DNA of 64,000 nt from Cytophagales bacterium (GTDB lineage: Bacteria; Bacteroidota; Bacteroidia; Cytophagales; Spirosomataceae): NCBI GenBank assembly GCA_013298025.1, contig JAAFJE010000006.1, forward strand, positions 1 to 64,000, read 5' to 3'. Positions 34,793 through 43,523 of this stretch are shown here, one piece after another (position 1 is the first letter of the stretch; each line of letters starts with the position of its first letter). A program made the translations under genes and the position numbers. Under the pieces are notes generated by a model. That model made no database searches, was not told where the DNA came from, and saw only the letters and a program-made list of their open reading frames with translations.

Positions 34793-37700
34793 ATGTACAA
34801 ACTTTTACCTTTGCTTTCCTGTTTTTTTTTACTGGCTTGTCAATCGGCATCCGACGAAACTCTATTCAAACTCGTCAAGCCCGAAGCTTCGGGCGTTTCG
34901 TTCAATAATTTGGTTGAAGAAAACGAAGAACTGAATTTACTCAAATACCAATACATGTACAATGGCGGAGGCGTTGCCGTGGGTGATGTCAATGGCGATG
35001 GCTTGGCAGATGTGTATTTTTCGGGAAATATGGTCGAAAACAAACTGTATCTCAACAAAGGAAAAGATGCCAATGCCCCTTTTCGTTTTGAAGATATTAC
35101 AGAAATGGCAGGCGTAAAAGGACGAAAAAAATGGAAAACGGGCGTTTCGATGGTCGATATTAATGCCGATGGCAAACTCGATATTTATGTGTGTTATTCG
35201 GGACCAGGTACAGACGAACAACGGAGCAACGAATTATACATCAACCAAGGCGTAAAAAACGGCATCCCTACTTTTACCGAAGAAGCGGCTCGCTATGGTT
35301 TAGATGCCACAGGAACTTATACTACCCAAGTGGCATTTTTTGACATGGACAAAGACGGCGACCTCGATTGCTTTATGGCCAATCATGCCGATATGTTTTA
35401 CAATGCCTTCTTCAATACCGAACGTTTACGAAAAACCCGTCACCCCAAATTTGGTAATCGCTTGTACCGCAACGACCAAGGCTATTTTACCGAAATCAGC
35501 GAAACCGCAGGGATTCACGGCAGTGGACTCAACTTTGGCTTGAGTGTATCGGTAGGCGATGCCAACAACGACGGCTGGGCAGATTTGTATGTAGCCAACG
35601 ATTATAACGAACAAGATTTCTTGTATCTCAACCAACAAAACGGTACATTCAAAGAAGTGTTGAAAGAAAGCATGGGGCATATTTCTAAAAACTCGATGGG
35701 GTCGAGTATGGTTGATTTTAACAATGACCAACGCACCGACGTAGTAAGTTTGGATATGCTTCCTGAACCAAACGATAGACAAAAACTGCTCAAAGGTCCC
35801 GATGAATATGATACCTATCAGCTTTTAGTTGACAGTGGTTTTCATCACCAAAATACCCGCAATATGCTGCAAATCAACCAAGGAAATACGGCCGCAGGTG
35901 TGCCTGTGTTTAGCGAAGTTGGGCAATTGGCGGGCATTTCTAATACCGATTGGAGCTGGACTCCACTGGCGGGCGATTTCGATAACGATGCACGAAAGGA
36001 TTTGTTTGTTACCAATGGTTTTCTCCGAGATTTTACCAATATGGACTTCTTGAAATATACCTATCAAGAAGAAGTAAACAAAGCCCAAAGTTTAGGACAA
36101 AACCTGAACACTTGGCAATTGATACAGCAAATGCCCAGTACCAAAACGAGTAATTATGGCTTTAGAAATGTAGGAGAAAATACCAGTGTTCATTTTGAAA
36201 ATGCTACCGAAAAATGGGGATTAACAGAACCAACCGTCAGCACTGGAGCAGCTTATGCCGATTTAGACAATGATGGCGACTTAGATTTGATTGTCAATAA
36301 TACCAATCAGCCTGCTATGATGTACGAAAATTGTAGCCAGCAACAAAAACCACAGCACTACCTCCGCTTGCGTTTACACGAAAATTCTGCGAATACTTTT
36401 GGTATCGGGGCGAAGGTAATTGTCCGCACCCAACATCACCAACAAATGCAAGAAATGTACCCAACACAAGGTTTTCAAAGTAGTGTTGAACCGATTTTAC
36501 ATTTTGGCTTAGGGCAAGATTCGCTTGTAGAGTCGGTAGAGATTTATTGGACAAATAATAAAAAGACGATAGTAAAACACGTGCCAGCCAATCAGGTACT
36601 TGACGTAATTGCTCAACAAGCCCAAGAAGGAACGTATTTTGCAGAAAATAACGCTGCTATTTTTGAAGATTTCACCTTGACTTCACAGCTTTCTTGGCAA
36701 CACGAAGCCATTCCTTCCGTCGATTTTAAACAACAATCGCTCTTGCCTTATCAGGTGTCGAAACAAGGCCCTTTTGTGGCACAAGGAGATGTCAATGCCG
36801 ACGGGCTGACGGATGTTTTTATAGGAGGAAATAGTCAGAAAAAAGGAGCATTGTATTTGCAACAAGCCAATGGCTCGTTTCGCCCTGCGACGACCCAACC
36901 TTGGCAATACGCCAACGCCACTCAGGATATGGGTGTGGTGTTGTTTGATGCCGACCAAGACCAAGACCTAGATTTGTTCATAGCCAGAGGAAGCGGTGCA
37001 GCCGTAACCTCAGAGGCTCTGCAAGATGTTTTATTTGTTAATGATGGCAAAGGTCATTTTACGCAGGCTTCGCAAGCATTGCCAACCTTGCAAAGCAATG
37101 GCAGTTGTGTTGCCGTAGCCGACTACGACAAAGACGGCGACCTCGATTTGTTTGTTGGAGGGCGTTCAAAACTGAATCAGTTTCCAGTAGCCGATGAGAG
37201 CTATATCTTGAAAAATGAAAGTAAGGCAGGAAATATCCGTTTTGTTGTAGCTCAAAGTCAAGCTATGCAATCGTTGGGCATGGTGACAAGTGCTACTTGG
37301 CAAGACCTCAACCGTGACGGCTGGCCCGATTTGATTGTGGCAGGCGAATGGATGCCTATTTATATTTTTGAAAATCAACAAGGGCAATTGAGCAATGCAA
37401 CCGAAAAATATGGTTTACACCAAACCAATGGTTTATGGGCAAAAATTTTGGTAGAAGATTTTGACAACGACGGCGATTTCGATATAATGGCAGGAAACGC
37501 AGGGCTGAACACCCAACTGCGGGCAAGTCTGCAAGAACCCTTGCAAATTTGCTACGGCGATTTCGACCAAAATGAAACCATCGACCCTTTGGTTTGCTAT
37601 TATATTCAAGGAAAAAGCTATCCGATGGCTTCTTTAGACGAACTAGCGAATCAAATGCCTTGGGTTCGGAAGAAGTTTTTAAAGTATCATGAGTATGCTC

Positions 37701-38134
37701 AAGCTCAACTAAAAGATTTACTTTCGTCCGAACAACTCGCCCAGAGCCATACCAAAGATGTTTATACTTTGGCAAGCACATATTTTGAAAATACAGGGAA
37801 AGGTAATTTTACGGCTAAAGTTTTACCATTAGAAGCCCAAGTTTCATGGACATCAGGCATATTGATCGACGATTATAACCAAGATGGCAAAAAAGATGTA
37901 CTGCTTATGGGCAATTTTTATCCTTGGCGAGTACAATTAGGCAAAACCGATGCTTCGACAGGCGTGCTTTTGTATGGCAATGGCAAAGGAACGTTTACAA
38001 GTGCCACAGCAACCCCAACAGGCTTACTGTTTGGAGGAGATGTACGAGATGCTGTTTCGTTGATGATTGGACAAAAGAAAAGCATTGTATTCAGTCGCAA
38101 CCAAGGAAAAGTAGGCATTGCAAGGAGGAAATAA
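34793..38134 (+). CDS. Large FG-GAP/VCBS and ASPIC lipoprotein (CRTAC1-like)
   Basis: This 1113-residue protein begins with a lipoprotein signal (lipobox FLLAC, cysteine at about 16). Two series of calcium-binding FG-GAP/VCBS repeats follow, with recurring D-x-N/D-G-D-x-D motifs such as DVNGDGLADVYFSG (about 63-76), DMDKDGDLDCFMAN and DANNDGWADLYVAND. Between the two series lies an ASPIC/UnbV region (IGAKVIVRTQHHQQMQEMYP and HFGLG, about 540-575). Proteins of this type are frequent in Bacteroidota polysaccharide loci and are thought to fold as surface beta propellers with a binding role, but their function is not settled. It is the last gene of the locus and is followed by a 13-bp perfect terminator-like stem. 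Confidence 0.9.
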   Translation: MYKLLPLLSCFFLLACQSASDETLFKLVKPEASGVSFNNLVEENEELNLLKYQYMYNGGGVAVGDVNGDGLADVYFSGNMVENKLYLNKGKDANAPFRFEDITEMAGVKGRKKWKTGVSMVDINADGKLDIYVCYSGPGTDEQRSNELYINQGVKNGIPTFTEEAARYGLDATGTYTTQVAFFDMDKDGDLDCFMANHADMFYNAFFNTERLRKTRHPKFGNRLYRNDQGYFTEISETAGIHGSGLNFGLSVSVGDANNDGWADLYVANDYNEQDFLYLNQQNGTFKEVLKESMGHISKNSMGSSMVDFNNDQRTDVVSLDMLPEPNDRQKLLKGPDEYDTYQLLVDSGFHHQNTRNMLQINQGNTAAGVPVFSEVGQLAGISNTDWSWTPLAGDFDNDARKDLFVTNGFLRDFTNMDFLKYTYQEEVNKAQSLGQNLNTWQLIQQMPSTKTSNYGFRNVGENTSVHFENATEKWGLTEPTVSTGAAYADLDNDGDLDLIVNNTNQPAMMYENCSQQQKPQHYLRLRLHENSANTFGIGAKVIVRTQHHQQMQEMYPTQGFQSSVEPILHFGLGQDSLVESVEIYWTNNKKTIVKHVPANQVLDVIAQQAQEGTYFAENNAAIFEDFTLTSQLSWQHEAIPSVDFKQQSLLPYQVSKQGPFVAQGDVNADGLTDVFIGGNSQKKGALYLQQANGSFRPATTQPWQYANATQDMGVVLFDADQDQDLDLFIARGSGAAVTSEALQDVLFVNDGKGHFTQASQALPTLQSNGSCVAVADYDKDGDLDLFVGGRSKLNQFPVADESYILKNESKAGNIRFVVAQSQAMQSLGMVTSATWQDLNRDGWPDLIVAGEWMPIYIFENQQGQLSNATEKYGLHQTNGLWAKILVEDFDNDGDFDIMAGNAGLNTQLRASLQEPLQICYGDFDQNETIDPLVCYYIQGKSYPMASLDELANQMPWVRKKFLKYHEYAQAQLKDLLSSEQLAQSHTKDVYTLASTYFENTGKGNFTAKVLPLEAQVSWTSGILIDDYNQDGKKDVLLMGNFYPWRVQLGKTDASTGVLLYGNGKGTFTSATATPTGLLFGGDVRDAVSLMIGQKKSIVFSRNQGKVGIARRK

Positions 38135-38138
38135 AACC

Positions 38139-38167
38139 GTAGAGCCGAGGCATTGCCTCGGCTCTAC
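38139..38167. terminator. 13-bp perfect palindrome after the polysaccharide locus
   Basis: GTAGAGCCGAGGC (38139-38151) and GCCTCGGCTCTAC (38155-38167) pair perfectly around a 3-base loop, 4 bp after the FG-GAP gene stop. A run of five T residues follows at 38176-38180. It sits between convergent genes, so it may serve both strands. Short palindromes of the GTAGAG...CTCTAC kind are also a common dispersed intergenic repeat in some bacteria. Confidence 0.65.
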
Positions 38168-38230
38168 GCACCACGTTTTTATATACCACATCTCTACCTG
38201 CCACGTCTTCATCCGCCACATTTCAAAAAA
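38156..38230. repeat. Degenerate 15-bp tandem repeat
   Basis: After the palindrome, the block CCACGTTTTTATATA, CCACATCTCTACCTG, CCACGTCTTCATCCG and CCACATTTCAAAAAA repeats with starts at 38171, 38186, 38201 and 38216, exactly 15 bp apart. The preceding CCTCGGCTCTACGCA at 38156 also fits the pattern, so the array overlaps the palindrome. Only the first four bases and a T-rich middle are conserved. The array fills the space to the convergent DUF4249 gene at 38234. Confidence 0.7.
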
Positions 38231-38233
38231 AGT

Positions 38234-39085
38234 TTACCTCTTCTTCACCTCAAAATCCAACGTATCGGCATTTACGCCTGTAAATATCCCAAAACCATTA
38301 GTGATGCTGGTAGGAGGGGTGCTGATGTTTTGAGAAGTGGTGCCAGCACTTTTATACAAAGCTGCGTAGTCTGGATTGACGTGCATCAAAATGATGTGGT
38401 GTTGCCCAAAATACTGAAACTGATTCGGATTGATGCTCGATTCTGTACCTTGTACAGGCTGGTTTCTAAACCTACGGGCATCTGCTGATACAGTAGTAGT
38501 ACTTGGCAGAATAATAACCGCTTCGGGGTCGGTTTCGATGTTTTCTACTACCACAAAATAATAATCGCTGTTGGCGTTTGTCCAAGAAAGATTGACTCTT
38601 GTTTCGCCTCCACCCATACCCGGCGTGGGCATTCCTCCGCTGCTTAAATCAACTTGGGTGAGGTAAATAGACGTTTGGTCACTGGCAAAATTGGTGGGCT
38701 TGCTCGGAATACTGGTAGTGGCCGTCACAACTTTACCATTGTATGTAAAATTCATGGTATAACTTACCCCCACTTTCAACGAAACGGTACTGTCTGAATA
38801 ATAGCCATCTCCATTATTTTTTAAATGGTAAGTATTGCCTCCGCCCGTAATGGTTACGTCGAGGCCATCCAAAGGTTCTTCGGTACTGATGCTTTGGTCG
38901 CTATAAGGAATTTCTTTTTTGATATGCAACGTAATCGGGTGGTCGGCAACCAAATAACCTTCTACAATAGGGTTATCTGCCGATTCTAGCACCTCGCCAG
39001 AGTTGCAACCCGTAAGCCCTATCATCATCCCCCAAACACAAAGAGTAGTGATATTTTTGTACAAATAATTCAATATATTTTTCAT
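38234..39085 (-). CDS. DUF4249 lipoprotein
   Basis: The 283-residue protein has a lipoprotein signal (IGLTGCNSG, cysteine about 26) and the DUF4249 body, with ADNPIVEGYLVADHPITLHI (about 36-55), an early Ig-like beta domain and later VNLSWTNANSDYYFVVVE (about 169-186). DUF4249 proteins are usually encoded next to a TonB-dependent receptor in Bacteroidota and probably act as a lipoprotein partner at the outer membrane. Here the receptor lies 51 bp upstream on the same strand. The ligand is not known. Confidence 0.87.
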   Translation of the reverse strand: MKNILNYLYKNITTLCVWGMMIGLTGCNSGEVLESADNPIVEGYLVADHPITLHIKKEIPYSDQSISTEEPLDGLDVTITGGGNTYHLKNNGDGYYSDSTVSLKVGVSYTMNFTYNGKVVTATTSIPSKPTNFASDQTSIYLTQVDLSSGGMPTPGMGGGETRVNLSWTNANSDYYFVVVENIETDPEAVIILPSTTTVSADARRFRNQPVQGTESSINPNQFQYFGQHHIILMHVNPDYAALYKSAGTTSQNISTPPTSITNGFGIFTGVNADTLDFEVKKR

Positions 39086-39136
39086 GATAAATCAATGTTA
39101 AAATAGAGAAACAATCCAACGTAGGCTTGCTGTATG

Positions 39137-41869
39137 TTATCTTAAATGATACGTAAAAGTTAAGTTTGGCGTAAAGCCTAAGTAATTTACGTCTGTCACC
39201 GACAAATACTTTTCGTTGGTATCGGGGTCGGTGATGGTCTGGAATTTTTTGTACCAAACATTGCTTTGTCCATATACGTTAAATACCGATAAACTCAGAC
39301 TGCCGTGGGTAAAATTGTAGGTAGCGGCGATGTCTAAACGGTGCGACGCTGGCAAACGATTGGCGTTGGTTGTAGAGGGGCTGGTAAAGTCTTTTTCTGT
39401 GCCGTCTAAGAGTTTTACAACATAACCTCCTGTAATAGAAGTGTATGGCTTTCCTGAAGCGTAAATCCATGTGGCGGATAAATCCCAACGTCCAATTTTA
39501 TACATATTTACACTCTTAAATTCGTGTCTTACGTCAAAATTTGAAGGAAAGGCATCTGCCGAAAATTGAGCAATGTATTTATCTGATTTGGCAAGGGTAT
39601 AGCCAATCCAACCGTTATATTTTCCAAATTTCTTTTGAAGTAAAAAGTCAATGCCTTTTACTTTTCCTGTACCTGTAAAGAACGTTTCATCAGCTACCAA
39701 GCCTCTGCCGATTTGTGGAGCAAAACGAAGGGTATAACGGGTATCGTTCTGAATATCTTTGTAATACGCCTCGATGTCTATTACATAATCGTCTATTTCG
39801 TAGCTACCGCCCACAATGATATGCGTAGAAGACGTTACGGGCAAATAGCTATTGTTGGCTAAAAGCCAGAAACTGCGGCTTCCGTTCGAGATGTCTTCTC
39901 GTTCTACCTGCTTGGCAAATTGGTAGTATTGTCCTACTGCACCTTTGAGTTTGATTTCGTTGGTCAGGGCAAAATTGGCAGTAAAGCGAGGCTCATAATA
40001 CACTTTCTTGGTTACGTCATAATAGGTTACACGCAAGCTAGGTTTCATCGTAAAACGGTTGTTTGCACCTATCTTGATTTCGTCTTGTAAATACCCTGCA
40101 ATGGTATTGCCTCGGTCGTTTTTACCCAAAATTTCGGTAGTATCGTTTTGTGAATACGAATATTTGATAGCCAAATTACTGAATTGTCCGCCAAACTCAA
40201 CCAAATGGTGGTCTGATGCACGGTATTCAAAATCGGTTTTAAACGATACATCTTTCAAATCGTTGCTTTCTAACGAACCAAATTTAACGGTTTGGGTAGT
40301 GCCATCGGTGCGAGTGAAGGTGTTTTGGTTGGTGTTATCTCTTTTGCTAAAATAGTTAGAAAAACTCAAGAGCGAGTTGGTATAAAACTTGGTCGTCCAT
40401 TGTCTCGACCACTTCAAACTGCTACCAATATTTCCCCAATTCGATTGGTCGGTATTGCCAAAACCGCCGCCTCTTGTACCGCCAAAGGGCAGGTTGAGGT
40501 TTTGAGAGTTATCTAAGAAATCTTGGCCGTTATAAAAACTCAGGGTAATGTTATCTTTGGTATTAGGGCGGTACGTTACTTTGCCGTTGAGGTCGTAAAA
40601 ATACGATGTCACCGTTTGCCCCGATTGAAAGCGACGAGCGAACTGTCCACCGAAGCCTCCGTTTTGGTTAGAAGTTTGTTGACTTTTGAAGGTATTAAAA
40701 ATTTTATCATACAATGGCCCAGCCCAAGAGTGGCGACCAGCTACCACAAAGGTAAGTTTTTTGTTTTTGGTAATCGGCCCTTCTACCAGTGCATTGGCAC
40801 TGAGCAAGCCTACATCGGCGGTGGCGTTAAACTCATTTTGGTTGCCATCTTTGCCTGTAATGTCCACTACACTCGAAACCCGACCTCCATATTTGGCTTC
40901 AAAGCCGCCTTTAAACAAGCGTACATCTTTGACGGCATTGGAGTTGAACGCACTGAAGAAGCCATACAGGTGGTCCACATAATACACCGTAAAACCATCG
41001 TACAACACCAGGTTTTGGTCGGGTGTACCGCCTCTCACATACAACCCCGACGAAGACTGATTGGCGGCACTGATACCCGGCATTAATTGAAAACCTCTGA
41101 AAATATCTTTTTCACCTACATTCGGCAATTTGGCGATGTTTTTGGGAGTCATCGTAAACAAACCTACCGTTTCGTTTACCTTCATGATTTCGTTCTTTTC
41201 ACCCGAAACCACTACTTCGTCTAGTACTTCGCTTACGGCTTCTAGCTCGATGCGTAAGTCTTTGGTAGGCGTTTGGGGCGAAAGATGATAGGTAAGCGTT
41301 TTGTACCCAATATAGCTGATTTCTAAGGTAGTAGTATCGCTTGGGATTTTTTGTAATGTAAATAAGCCATCGACATTGGTTTGAACGCCCGACTTCTTCG
41401 ATTTAATGATAACCGACGTAAAAGCCAAGGACTCGCTGGTTTTGCTATCAACGACTTTACCCGTAATGGTAAAATTATTTTTTTCGGGCTTTCCTTTGTA
41501 AACAGCATTTTGCGTTGCCGACTGTGCTACGGTTACTTTTTGTAGTTTAGAAACAATGTACAAAATACCGTTTTCGTCAACATACGCTTTCAAATCGGTA
41601 TTTTTGAGGGCTTCTTTTATCCCGATTTCTACCTTTACATTTTGAAACCAATAACTCACCCGATAACGTGCAATTAAGCTCGAATCCGCTACAATTTTTA
41701 CACCTGATTTCTTTTGTAAATCTTTACAAATACGGTCGAGCGACTCGTTGTTGTAAAATTCATCGTTGATAGTAATGCCTGTAGTATTGACCGACGTTGC
41801 CGTTTGGGCTTGTGCTTTCAGGGCCAATTGACATACAAAACAAAAAAGCAGTAATAGTATTTTTCTCAT
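39137..41869 (-). CDS. TonB-dependent receptor with STN domain
   Basis: I start this protein at the ATG at 41869 (MRKILLLLF, 910 residues) because the signal peptide follows directly; an extension upstream lacks one. An STN secretin/TonB short domain (about 30-110, EFYNNESLDRICKDLQKKSG) links such receptors to FecR-type anti-sigma signalling. Next are a carboxypeptidase-like regulatory domain (about 135-215, ITGKVVDSKTSESLAFTSVI), a plug (VRGGTPDQNLVLYDGFTVYY) and a beta barrel ending in aromatic FTYHLR. The DUF4249 gene follows by 51 bp, so the two form a typical receptor and lipoprotein pair. The STN domain suggests control by an extracytoplasmic sigma pathway, but no fecR/fecI gene lies next to it. 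Confidence 0.93.
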   Translation of the reverse strand: MRKILLLLFCFVCQLALKAQAQTATSVNTTGITINDEFYNNESLDRICKDLQKKSGVKIVADSSLIARYRVSYWFQNVKVEIGIKEALKNTDLKAYVDENGILYIVSKLQKVTVAQSATQNAVYKGKPEKNNFTITGKVVDSKTSESLAFTSVIIKSKKSGVQTNVDGLFTLQKIPSDTTTLEISYIGYKTLTYHLSPQTPTKDLRIELEAVSEVLDEVVVSGEKNEIMKVNETVGLFTMTPKNIAKLPNVGEKDIFRGFQLMPGISAANQSSSGLYVRGGTPDQNLVLYDGFTVYYVDHLYGFFSAFNSNAVKDVRLFKGGFEAKYGGRVSSVVDITGKDGNQNEFNATADVGLLSANALVEGPITKNKKLTFVVAGRHSWAGPLYDKIFNTFKSQQTSNQNGGFGGQFARRFQSGQTVTSYFYDLNGKVTYRPNTKDNITLSFYNGQDFLDNSQNLNLPFGGTRGGGFGNTDQSNWGNIGSSLKWSRQWTTKFYTNSLLSFSNYFSKRDNTNQNTFTRTDGTTQTVKFGSLESNDLKDVSFKTDFEYRASDHHLVEFGGQFSNLAIKYSYSQNDTTEILGKNDRGNTIAGYLQDEIKIGANNRFTMKPSLRVTYYDVTKKVYYEPRFTANFALTNEIKLKGAVGQYYQFAKQVEREDISNGSRSFWLLANNSYLPVTSSTHIIVGGSYEIDDYVIDIEAYYKDIQNDTRYTLRFAPQIGRGLVADETFFTGTGKVKGIDFLLQKKFGKYNGWIGYTLAKSDKYIAQFSADAFPSNFDVRHEFKSVNMYKIGRWDLSATWIYASGKPYTSITGGYVVKLLDGTEKDFTSPSTTNANRLPASHRLDIAATYNFTHGSLSLSVFNVYGQSNVWYKKFQTITDPDTNEKYLSVTDVNYLGFTPNLTFTYHLR

Positions 41870-42134
41870 ACAATTATACTCGTATAGGGCTTGGTGAAAC
41901 AATAAATTGGACGGAAGGTATCTTCCCATTCCATCTGACTGTCTAATAACGCCCTACCGTTGCCACAACCTTCGCCCAAATCGCCCTATAAAGGAAGTCT
42001 GTAGATGTATCAATCAATTGTGACGATGAATGAAAAAACGAAACCGTGTATGGCATTTGTTTTTTTTCTACGAAAATGATATTTTTATTCTATTAACTAA
42101 GTATAGATTTTTATTTCATTCAACAACAAAGCTT

Positions 42135-43022
42135 ATGAAACGTGTGATACTCATGCAAGTGCTTTTAGGGGCAGGCTTTTGGGCTAGTTCTTTCGGACAA
42201 GCAAACAATGCCTACGAAAAGACCATAGAAGCGTGGCAACAACAACGCCTTGCCGACCTCAAAAAAGAAGATGGCTGGCTCAATTTGGCTGGTTTGTTTT
42301 GGTTGAAAGAAGGAGAAAACAGCATCGGCAGTGATGCCAAAAACGATTTGATTTTTCCAGAAGAACATAGTGCAGGTTTTATCGGAAAAATACTTTTACA
42401 AAAAGGCAACGTAACGTTCGTTCCTACAACGCAAGCACCAGTGCAATACCAAGCACAAGTACTTACAACGCCACTTCCTATTTTTCCTTACGAAAACAAC
42501 CCTATTGTACTGTCACACCAATCGCTGCGTTGGTTTGTGATACAACGAGGCGATAAATACGCCGTGCGATTGAGAGATGTGGAAAGCCCCTTTTTGAAAA
42601 GTTTTCATGGCATTCCTACCTTTTCGATTGATTCGACTTGGCGAATCAAAGCTAAGTTTGTGCCAACTGTGGGTAGAAAAATCTCTATTCTTGATATTAC
42701 TGGGCGAACCTATCTACAAGAATCGTTGGGCAAACTTGTATTTACGATAGCTGGCATAGAGTACGCTTTGGAAACGACTGGCACAATGCAAAGCTTGTTT
42801 ATTGTGTTTGGCGATGTCAGCAACCAACGAGAAACCTACGGCGGCGGCCGATTTTTGGAGGTAGCCGAACCCAACGCTGAGGGTTTTACGTACCTCGATT
42901 TTAATAAAGCCTACAATCCGCCTTGTGCGTTTACGCCTTTTGCTACGTGTCCGTTACCTACGAAAGAAAATAAATTATCGCTCTATATCACGGCTGGAGA
43001 AAAACGATACGGTACGCATTAA
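42135..43022 (+). CDS. DUF1684 protein, exported
   Basis: The ATG at 42135 gives a 295-residue protein with a hydrophobic signal sequence (about 4-20, LMQVLLGAGFWASSFGQ). An upstream in-frame extension to 42030 is less likely because it precedes the signal. The body has the DUF1684 layout: WQQQRLADLKKEDGWLNLAG at about 33-52, FWLKEGENSIGSD, and a C-terminal YGGGRFLEV with DFNKAYNPPCAFTPFATCPL (about 255-274). DUF1684 proteins are widespread and of unknown function. Nothing next to it indicates a partner; the divergent TonB-dependent receptor starts 265 bp away and the HxlR gene follows on the other strand. Confidence 0.87.
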   Translation: MKRVILMQVLLGAGFWASSFGQANNAYEKTIEAWQQQRLADLKKEDGWLNLAGLFWLKEGENSIGSDAKNDLIFPEEHSAGFIGKILLQKGNVTFVPTTQAPVQYQAQVLTTPLPIFPYENNPIVLSHQSLRWFVIQRGDKYAVRLRDVESPFLKSFHGIPTFSIDSTWRIKAKFVPTVGRKISILDITGRTYLQESLGKLVFTIAGIEYALETTGTMQSLFIVFGDVSNQRETYGGGRFLEVAEPNAEGFTYLDFNKAYNPPCAFTPFATCPLPTKENKLSLYITAGEKRYGTH

Positions 43023-43070
43023 GTGTTATCTACTAGGATAAAACCGACCGTGAAAAACAAACCAAATTTA

Positions 43071-43406
43071 TTACTGTTGACTTGATATTATCTCAAACTT
43101 ACTTTGCCATACTTTAATTGCCTCTAATATAGGCAGAAATGCCAATCCTTTTTCAGTAAGTTTATATTCAACCCTTGGTGGTAATTCTTTATACGCCATT
43201 CGTTCCAACAATCCGTCTTCTTCCAATTCTTTTAACTGTTCAGTCAGCACTTTTCTTGTAATGTGTGGTATTATGGCATCTAACTGACCAAAACGAATGG
43301 TACGGCTACCCATTACATTAATAATTATCGGCTTCCATTTATTGCCAATAGTGCCGATAGCTCTTGTGAATGGACAATTTGAATTGCAAAAATTTTCATC
43401 TCTCAT
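43071..43406 (-). CDS. HxlR-family transcriptional regulator
   Basis: The 111-residue protein has the HxlR winged-helix signature: an N-terminal cysteine in CNSNCPFTRAIGTIGNKWK (cysteine about 11, with WK at about 23), then IRFGQLDAIIPHITRKVLTE (about 37-56) as the recognition helix region and a wing in PPRVEYKLTEKGLAFLPIL. HxlR proteins often sense electrophiles or disulfide stress through the N-terminal cysteine. It is divergently transcribed from the first SDR gene, so it likely controls that operon and itself. A tandem 11-bp repeat between the two genes could be its binding site. Confidence 0.9.
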   Translation of the reverse strand: MRDENFCNSNCPFTRAIGTIGNKWKPIIINVMGSRTIRFGQLDAIIPHITRKVLTEQLKELEEDGLLERMAYKELPPRVEYKLTEKGLAFLPILEAIKVWQSKFEIISSQQ

Positions 43407-43434
43407 ATTACTATTTTTTATGTGTTATAAAATA

Positions 43435-43456
43435 GTTACCCAAAGGTTACCAGAAA
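43435..43456. promoter_or_regulatory. Tandem repeat in the hxlR/SDR promoter, operator candidate
   Basis: GTTACCCAAAG (43435-43445) is followed directly by GTTACCAGAAAG (43446-43457), sharing GTTACC and a purine-rich half. The block is 29 bp upstream of the HxlR start codon and 35 bp before the SDR -7 element. It is a simple candidate HxlR operator, but short repeats are weak evidence. Confidence 0.4.
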
Positions 43457-43491
43457 GAACAAAGATAGTATATTTAAGAAATTAACAAAAG

Positions 43492-43499
43492 TATCTTTG
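43492..43499 (+). promoter_or_regulatory. Candidate promoter element of the first SDR gene
   Basis: TATCTTTG at 43492-43499 matches the Bacteroidota -7 consensus TAnnTTTG. It is 25 bp upstream of the SDR start codon at 43524 and would give a leader of about 18 bp. No clear TTTG is seen at the expected upstream distance. Confidence 0.45.
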
Positions 43500-43523
43500 C
43501 GAAACAAATTAAAAAAAATAGAA

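Noticed and set aside
38156-38230. CRISPR-like array at the 15-bp repeats
   Set aside because: Units are contiguous without spacers and only partly conserved; there are no cas genes. It is a minisatellite, not a CRISPR array.
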